A stretch of DNA of 64,000 nucleotides from Ciona savignyi. Its lineage: Eukaryota; Chordata; Ascidiacea; Phlebobranchia; Cionidae. The notes below the pieces were generated by a model. The model saw only the letters and a list, made by a program, of their open reading frames with translations. It was not told the DNA's origin and searched no databases. The stretch covers positions 1,017,691 to 1,081,690 of the forward strand of contig CH002368.1 of the NCBI GenBank assembly GCA_000149265.1. Direction: 5' to 3'. A program made the translations under genes and the position numbers. Shown piece after piece: positions 56,506 through 64,000 of the stretch (position 1 is its first letter; each line of letters begins with the position of its first letter).

Positions 56506-59500
56506 ATGGCTGAATTTGTTCTTGTCGGCGTAGCAGATGCGGAAATGCAAGAAAATCTTTCTTCTTGGTCTACTAACAAAATAGGAGGGCAAGCGGTAAT
56601 GTTTGTGTTGGTTTTTCAGAAAGGTTTATTATTGAGAAGGCATTGAAATCTTATAGGGCAGCTTCACAGTCTTATTTCTGTTGCAGTGGGTTTACTCCCT
56701 AACCCATATTAATGACCCAAGTTAAATATTTAAAAAAATCCATTTAAGACCACTGGATCGATACCGGCCGTATATGCCTTATCCAGTAAAACATGACCAT
56801 TATTATAGTGGAGAATATACCCAGTGCTGTCTGGTCAGATTACAACCGCCTGAATGAATGGAAATTAAATCGTAAGGCTGCTGTTTTATAAAGTTTGGTA
56901 CCTGGTTGTTCAAAATGAAATGTGTTACAACACTAGGATTTGAGGACTCTTGTTGTATTATCTATGACGCACTTGGATAGGAAAGGCGGAGGTTTATTTT
57001 GTCTGACATATGAGCTCTGTGGGTTAGTGCATCTCCTTACATCAGTAGGGTTGAAGGTTTAAAACTGGTCGATGGCTAGTCGGTTGTGCCTTTGGACAAG
57101 GCACTTAGCAGACATTACTTTAATGTAATGGATTGATAGCTTTTAAATTTAAGTAACATTTCAATCATTTACAACACACTGCAATAGCTACAGTTAAACT
57201 ATTCACAGGGATAAAACCCGAATATCATGTCAAATCCAGTGATTTCACTTTTGTTTTAACGCAAGGATTGGATGACCCGAACCCCTGTGATGTCGAGTTG
57301 TTCCAGATGTGGCAAAGCGCGAAGACTGGTGGTTCAAATCTACTGCCCACTTGAAAATTCGAGATACCATCGCACACTTTATGTATTTTGCTGCCCAAAT
57401 AAGCACTGCTGGACCAATAGCTCTGGGTGAGAAATCATTATTTAGTATATCATGATAGGATGTACATATTCATCACAAGAGATAGGAAAAAAAGCAGGGG
57501 ACACGGACATGGGTAGTTAGTGTATCGCTTTCCCACAATTGGGTGACAGCCACATTGCAGTATGTTGGCAACACTAATATCTTATTATCCATCACAACAA
57601 CAATGTGCCAATAATTGAATTTGTAAAGTCTATTAAGTACTTTAATTTCAGACAATGTCTTAATAGTGCCTTTCTTTTTAAATTACAGGAAAAATATGTT
57701 TTTATCCATTTAAATGGGAAAATGCTGGAGAGTCATCACATGGGCAATAATCGGATTGCCTTGCGAATACATAAGGCATTGTTATCGTATGTGTAACAAA
57801 CAGTTTTTATTACACCCACCCTCGGTTACCGAAGCTATTGCAGTTGGTGTATGTGATTGAGATGTTCCTTTAATTTTGGTAGAACCCATTAATCCACAGG
57901 TTTCACGCGATACCCGTTAATTGCCCTGCCCTAGGACACATCTGACTAGCCGGCCAGTATCAAGGAACCTTTAACCCCATGGCTGAACGGTAATGCACTA
58001 AACCACCAAGTTATCCAGCAAAAGAACTTCCAATGTCTAATATTGCAGATACACTGAGCATACAGCTTGACATTTATATAATATGTTTAATGGACGTCGG
58101 ATTAATTATATTACATTATAAGATCGAAATACCATGAGCTAGTGTTGTAACTTGACTTTTGGAAAGCATAGCATGAAAAGATACAAGGTAGGAACAATAA
58201 ACAATACAGCTTTAATACATTGTGTAAAAATTATTTGATCAGAAATTTAGATTGTAACTTTAGTCATCACCAAAGTGGAAAAGCAAAAATCAAGACATAT
58301 GAGTAAAATAGAGTTTTTGAGAATTTGAGTTTTGACAGAATCGCGCTAGTTAAGACAGAATGCTTTGTTTGCTGGTCCTTGCATCACATGATGTCATTAA
58401 ATATTCATGGGGAAGCACAGTTGGCCGATTAGAGATGGACCAATTTAGTGATCAATATTTATCTACTTTGTCGCACGCACTTCTTCGGTCCGTACTTGAA
58501 ATTTAGGTCATGTGAATAATTTTCTCTTTTCCGAAAAACCAAGAACTACCTAAATAAAATTGGTAAATCGCTATAAAAATTCGATTTTTTAGGAACAATA
58601 AATATGTATGGAAATACTTTATTTTTCGAGATACTAAATTGAGGGCACAATAAACATTAACATGCAGTGCATTAAAACAACAACAAGCACCTAAAATTTC
58701 TTAACACTCCGATTATCTAGAATGAGAAAACTCAACACAGAATTACCTTTAACAGCACACTATGTTACAACTAATTTTCCAATTATTAAACAGCAGTGGA
58801 GAATTTTCAAATAGATGCATTAATAGGACGTATCTGAATGGATTTAATCGGAAACCTAATTGTGTTCTAAACCTGTACAGTACACTATACACGATGTCAT
58901 TTGATTTAATTTTCTACGCAACTAAACAAGATTCGGATTATATAATGTACACACATTAACACCTAAACTATTGTGTAAATGCTGTCCACATTGTTCTTAT
59001 ATTTGTCCAACTGATTATCTTGTTCTTTTGGAGAACGATACTGTCTTTTAAAACTGTATATTTATAATAAAACTGTGTTGCTTTTATTAAGAAAATTGCA
59101 TTTTAAATCACCCAAAATTGTGATTTAAAAAAAAAATTATGCGACTAATTTTCTAAAGTGGCTACTTTTATCACATGTCTTAAAGCGTTCCTTCTATAAT
59201 AAGATCATTGTCATAGATGGAAAGTGTACCGTGACCAGCTTTTAGAAAAACAAGAAGAAAAGCCAGTTATCGAGGTAATTAAATACTTTTGTTGTATAAA
59301 ATTTTACGTTATTACATTTAAAAGCCAGATGCAATTTTAAACTTAGTTAACCATCGTTTGAAAATACACATTACCGTTAATGTGCCACAGCATGAGATAA
59401 ACACAAACCACCTGAACTATAGGAATTTCAACTACCTTATGTTTAATTGTTTCTTGTGCTACACTCAGCAATGAATAAACTACTATAGGTCACAACTAAG

Positions 59501-62500
59501 CACAGTTACACAACTAGTTTTATCCCATTTGTCCATTTTGCTTTATTAATGATAAATGTAAAACATATGGGCGTCCTACCAAATGCCCAGGTTAGCACTG
59601 CATGTCCATGAATTGTGAAATCGGTTAACATGTGTCGTTGGCTTTGGTACTAGTCTCAATAAAACCAACGACATTGTTTATTTATGACCCCACAGGTCAC
59701 GGGTGAAAGTTGGGGCTGTGATGATGATGATTGGGGTGATGGGAATTCCCCTACCCCACCTGATGTCAAAGATGACGATATCAAACAAACCGATAAAGCA
59801 GAAGTTAGAAATCCTCAGGTTTTTATTTTTTAGAAATAGACCGTTACCAATCCAATATAAAAAATAAGTTTTTTTTTTGCCGTCTGATGAAGGCTTTTGA
59901 GCATGTCTTGCCAGGGTTGGGTAGTTGTAGGTTGCATGTCATCATGTTAAATAGTCCGGTCAGTTTTGAAGCAAGACACTTCTGGCCAGAGCTTGAAACA
60001 GCCTGATTAATGGGTTTAACAAAAACTAACCCATAACTCTTGAACATGCTGACTCGGACTGTGGTGTTTAACAATTTATCATGTTATATCATCATATGCA
60101 TTTTTCAAAATGAGAGGATAAACTTGAGTATTTTATCTTATTTTGTTTGTCCAGCAACTATAATTTCGACAAATTAGTCTGGTGGTTTAGTGCGCCGCCT
60201 TTCCGCCAAATGGTTGTAGGTACGAAACAGGTCACTAGCTAGTCCTAGTCGGGTGTGTCTTTGGGGATGACACATAACGCACATTGCCTGAACTCAATGA
60301 ATTAATGGGTTCTACTAAATTAAAGGTGTGAATCAAACCTTACACACTGCAATAGCCCCGGTAACCAGACATTGGGCGCGTGGTAATCTGACAATTGGCC
60401 GTTTGTTAAACCCCGTGTGGTTTCCAATTCACAGGGATAAACATGAATATCCTATCCAAATCGTATCCTATCCTAATTCTCTGTGTGCAGGAGCTGAATA
60501 TTCTGTCGGAAGTTGCTTTGTTGTCGATGAATCAGCCGTTTAAATCACGTTACATCAACGTGTTCAATGAGTCAGACCTGATACCAACACACGATGGCGA
60601 TAAACACATCGACGATCTGATTTCAAATTATGAGAAATCACTAAAACAAGACAGTAAGGTGGTTTGATAGTTATTGTTGTGTTTCGTACAATTTTAAACT
60701 AATATCAGACTTTGACATTCGATACAACAGGCTTTTAATTAGGCTTTTAAAAACAGCCTCATTACTGCTATTCTGGTGCAAAGGTTATTGCTGAATCCAC
60801 AGCTAAAAAAAGAGGAAAGAAAATTAATATTATTTACTATGTAGCATCATTGGATATCTTTCATCCCTCTGATATTGCTCTTATTAATGTTTCTTTTGTA
60901 ACAAGTGCTTAATAAGTTTTAAGAACCATGCATTAAGTGAAACAAACAGGTCTTTATATCACACAGTGTTTTTCCTTTTATTGCGAAAATATGTTAGTTT
61001 TCTGGCATCGGGTGATTTTTATTTAGTAAAATATTGGTTAAAATGGCTCTTTAAGTGCAAAAGGTTGCCAACCCCTGCTTTACGCAGTAAGCAGACCTTT
61101 TTTAAACCCAGTATTTAAATGGGCTAAAAAAACTGTTTCTTATTTAAATTTTTAACAGGCTGCAATAGCTATGATTGTAATTTACAAAGTTATATTTTCA
61201 TCAGGAAAATGATCTCTTTGCTGGTTGCAGTGTTTCCGTGGAATCTTACGAAACGAACTCTGCCAAACTAAAGAACAAAAAGTTCCACGAATTCCAGAAG
61301 AAAGTTTCGCTTCTGCCGGAGCAAGTGATACGGTGGGTATACTTGGGGATAGATGTGTCATTTTTATTATGATTGTGTGTGGAATTTCATAATGACAATG
61401 TAAAATCCTAATCCCTTAGATTGCCTGATTTTAAATTTTAGTCTAGGATACTAGGGTTGTTTACCCTTCCTTGGGAAGGTGGGATATTTTATCGCACACA
61501 TTCAGAATAATGCTTGACAATGTGACAGCAGTCGGATTAATATGGCATTACAGTGCATGGTATGAAGTAAAGAATTTGATAAACCTATTAAGTTCCATTA
61601 AGTGCCTGGTCTAAGGTCATGCGCGACTTGACACCTAGCTCTTGTCAGATTACCTCCAGGGCCAAAAATTCACGCGAGTTATGCTTACATGTTTACTGGC
61701 GAGACGCACGCTTTGTGAATAAGAATTCACTCTTGCTAATAAAAAATAGTTAACATTTATGCGACCGTTTTCTATTCATCTGGGGTAAAGGGAAACAAAA
61801 AAACTCATCATTGCGACCATTTTTATTATTCACATGCCACATCCGAATACTGGAGTTTTTGGCCCTGGTGTCATCCTCAAATTTAAGTTAGGTCTATTGC
61901 AGTGTTTTTTTAAGTATTCTTGAAATAATTTTTAAGTATGCTTAAACTAATAAAAAATTCATTATAGATAAAACTAAATTATTTCTGCAGATATAATTAT
62001 GGGGGGAAACCATTACTTCTAAGTGATTTCGACGAAACAACAGTGATCCCAAAATGTGTTTGCGGAAAACCTCTTGTCTTTGAATTTCAATTGATGCCTA
62101 GCATGATTCCATACTTGCAACTAGATGGTGAAGGTATGCATCCAGTGCGAAAGTGTAGTGATTATCAATATATAACTTTATACAAGCCTACCTGTGAGAT
62201 ACAGGGCTCAAAATGATTTATGGGCCGAGCGCCCAAGTGTCAAATTTTTTTAGCACGTCCGTTAGCCAACAGTTGTGTTTTTTAGCCCGTTAGCTCAATT
62301 GGTAAGAGCGTTAACAGTCTGAAGGCATCCAAAGGGTTGTGGGATCGACACTAGTTTGGCAGGGCACTTAGGAGATATCGCCTGGCCCAATGGATTAATG
62401 GGTTCTACTAAAACTGAATCATATATATACACAACCCGCTGCGATAGTTCTGGTAACCTGACAGTGGTCCAGATGTAATCAGACTAATAACTCTTGTGTT

Positions 62501-63921
62501 TTCCCATTCACAGGGATAAAACATGAATATAATCAAAACCACCGTCTTGTCATGTGATTGTGTAAGACTAGTGAAATAATGGAAGGCACCAAATCTAACA
62601 ATCTCTGCAAATTTAATGCGTAACACCAAGGATGTTGATTCGGTAAATTCAAACAAGGTTTAAAAATAACATGTTTACACAGAGCCATTTTATCCTCACA
62701 AAACTTGTGTTATAAATTTTAGCTTTCCTTTCTCCTTACACACTTTGTTGTCGTGTACTGCAGGACATATATTTCTGATATGCCAAAGTTCGTGTAGTAA
62801 GCTTATGCATATTTGCTTTGCTAAGTGCAAACTTTGTCTCTCCAGTTTCTATTTATTTAATTGGGTAAATAGGCTATTTTAGTTGATGGTAATTTTATTT
62901 TTATCTTAACAGTATGTTCTTGTAGTAGACTGAGGAAGTTAATTTCCGTAGAATTTTTGGAATAAGGTTTAACTTGAAAAATCATGTTTATCTCAGTAGT
63001 TAAGAATGATATTAAGTTAGTTTTGTTTTTCTATTTTTCTGCCCTAGTAAAACGAATCAATATTTCACAAACAGGGAAAGATGGCAAAATAAACAAAAAC
63101 ATCACAAAAAATAGAAAGTGGCATTTCGACACTAACAATCATTTACCCAGGCCCTTAGGTCGTTGCCAGGGCTGTTGTAACAATTTCAATATTTGATTTT
63201 TCTTTGGCCTTTTGAATCCACTGGAATGAGGCGTTGCCGTTAAGTACCTTGCCTAGCCAGTCAGTTGAATTTCTGAGAAAGGCACTAAGCAAATATTGCC
63301 CGAACTTAGTGGATGAGTGGAATGTTTGTAACCAGGGGTTCTACAGCATAACACGATTCACACTCTCCAGCAGTTTAGACTTGGAGACTATGCGAGAAAC
63401 CCAACTACACTTAAAACTACTTTAATATATATATGTAAATTTACGGGGTTCTGAGAACTATTTATCAAGGGACTGCCATCCATTACTTTCAATATTAGTA
63501 TGGGCCGACGTATGCATGCACACTCTAGTAATATAATTTTCTTCGCTTTTTGACACTTTCATTAATGGCCGTAGAGGACTTAATCAAGTCTTGTGAAGAT
63601 AGATGATTACTTAATAAACTTAAACACAGGCGTGAGACTGTTTATCCTTTCAAACTGCTAAGGAACAATTGAAAATGGACGGTTTATCTGGAGTTTATTT
63701 GCATAAGTTGTGCCTCACGTCTCTAGGTAATCATTAACCCTGACAATCTTTATTTAGATTCTGTGGAGTTCGGTACAATTCTCGTCTATACATGCTCGTC
63801 CAGTTGTTGGGGTGAGGGGGTTTCCCAAGAAATTGGGGGGCATGTGGTTTATTGTCCAGACCCAGATCTCAAGTTTTTTAAATCGCAAAGTTTTGGTACC
63901 ACGGAAAATGCGAATAAATAA
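56506..63921 (+). CDS. PDCD2L: PDCD2-like protein, 40S ribosome assembly factor (8 exons, 344 aa)
   Basis: Exons: 56506-56595, 57266-57426, 59217-59274, 59696-59818, 60491-60658, 61205-61332, 61991-62133, 63758-63921; total 1035 nt in phase. Human PDCD2L is 358 aa. Exon 2 carries the Cys pairs of the N-terminal PDCD2 domain (CSRCGKARRLVVQIYCPL), exon 3 the WKVYRDQ motif. Exon 4 is an acidic linker (WGCDDDDWGDG). Exons 6-8 form the conserved C-terminal PDCD2 domain with QVIRYNYGGKPL, CVCGKPLVFEFQLMP and EFGTILVYTC. By family it binds the ribosomal protein uS5 (RPS2) and accompanies 40S precursors during nuclear export. The exon 6 donor is the gtgggt after CG; the alternative four bases on would create a stop. 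The acceptor of exon 5 abuts a SINE tail. Confidence 0.93.
57011..57228 (+). repeat. tRNA-derived SINE, family A
   Basis: A diverged copy in PDCD2L intron 1 with ggtcgatggctagtcggttg, acaaggcactta and a shortened 3' block. Confidence 0.6.
60176..60480 (+). repeat. tRNA-derived SINE, family A, next to PDCD2L exon 5
   Basis: The copy starts ctggtggtttagtgcgccgc and ends with ATCCT-type repeats. The exon 5 acceptor CAG follows at 60490, so the pyrimidine tract is made of, or merges into, the SINE tail. Confidence 0.7.
60985..61075 (-). mobile_element. Possible truncated hAT-type element end
   Basis: The segment ends aaaggttgccaacccctg; read on the - strand it begins CAGGGGTTGGCAACC, the terminal pattern of many hAT elements. 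No partner terminus or target duplication was found. Confidence 0.4.
62286..62530 (+). repeat. tRNA-derived SINE, family A
   Basis: The head is the most tRNA-like in the window: gttagctcaattggtaagag followed by a degenerate B box. The 3' block ttttcccattcacagggata is intact. It lies in PDCD2L intron 7. Confidence 0.6.
63913..63918 (+). terminator. AATAAA overlapping the last PDCD2L codons
   Basis: The last two codons, AAT AAA, form the poly(A) hexamer directly before the TAA stop. A second AATAAA lies at 63946-63951 and is the more ordinary candidate. Confidence 0.45.
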
Positions 63922-64000
63922 AAACAATCGGTTCAAATTTGGTGAAATAAATAGAGCGGAATTGACCAGACCAAGTAAATGCGAATGTGACCAACACTCC

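Noticed and set aside
57605..57796. 63-residue plus-strand frame in a PDCD2L intron
   Set aside because: The PDCD2L exons on either side join in phase without it and it shows no family similarity.
62286..62360. tRNA-like head with gttagctcaattggtaagag
   Set aside because: The 5' and 3' parts do not form an acceptor stem and the sequence continues into the family-A SINE body.

Overview
The window looks like a chordate invertebrate nuclear genome, most probably an ascidian of the genus Ciona. It is AT-rich and intron-dense. It carries one ERG-type potassium channel where vertebrates have three (KCNH2/6/7). Splice acceptors lie just upstream of several start codons, as expected with tunicate spliced-leader trans-splicing, and it is full of short tRNA-like repeats. 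The species call is an inference from content. No gene was checked against a database, and all exon models below were built by hand from splice signals, reading-phase continuity and protein similarity.

Layout. (1) About 1.5-16.4 kb holds two paralogous 14-exon genes placed tail to tail (+ strand 1504-8149, - strand 9028-16411). Each encodes a secreted lectin-like protein: signal peptide, Cys cluster, eleven collagen triplets, then an intelectin domain split by a ~182-residue extra module. (2) 16.4-20.2 kb is a gene-free stretch between divergent genes. (3) 20221-22056 (+) is a two-exon ZIP1/ZIP3-type zinc transporter. (4) 22320-41891 (-) is a complete 25-exon ERG potassium channel of 1020 aa. 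It includes an alternative first exon at 33115-33249 that would give a PAS-less isoform like mammalian ERG1b. Its 3' end converges on, and probably overlaps, that of the ZIP gene. (5) 43922-54751 (-) is a 10-exon adhesion GPCR of 803 aa. One of its introns contains a complete, intronless, same-strand gene (45345-47051) for a secretory-pathway JmjC/2-oxoglutarate oxygenase with an EF-hand. A 100-base assembly gap lies in another intron. (6) 55513-56127 (+) is an intronless stathmin, followed by (7) 56506-63921 (+), an eight-exon PDCD2L gene.

Every multi-exon model closes in phase from ATG to stop: 1713, 1722, 1170, 3063, 2412 and 1035 nt. This is the main internal support for the exon boundaries. 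The genes do not form one pathway. They are a glycan-recognition-like secreted pair, a zinc transporter, a potassium channel, an orphan adhesion receptor, an ER-type oxygenase, a tubulin-binding protein and a ribosome-assembly factor.

The non-coding part is dominated by two tRNA-like SINE families, one further unclassified short repeat and hAT-type miniature elements with perfect 8-bp target duplications. One hAT element sits exactly on an ERG splice donor. The octamer TGACGTCA occurs 19 times, against about one expected by chance.
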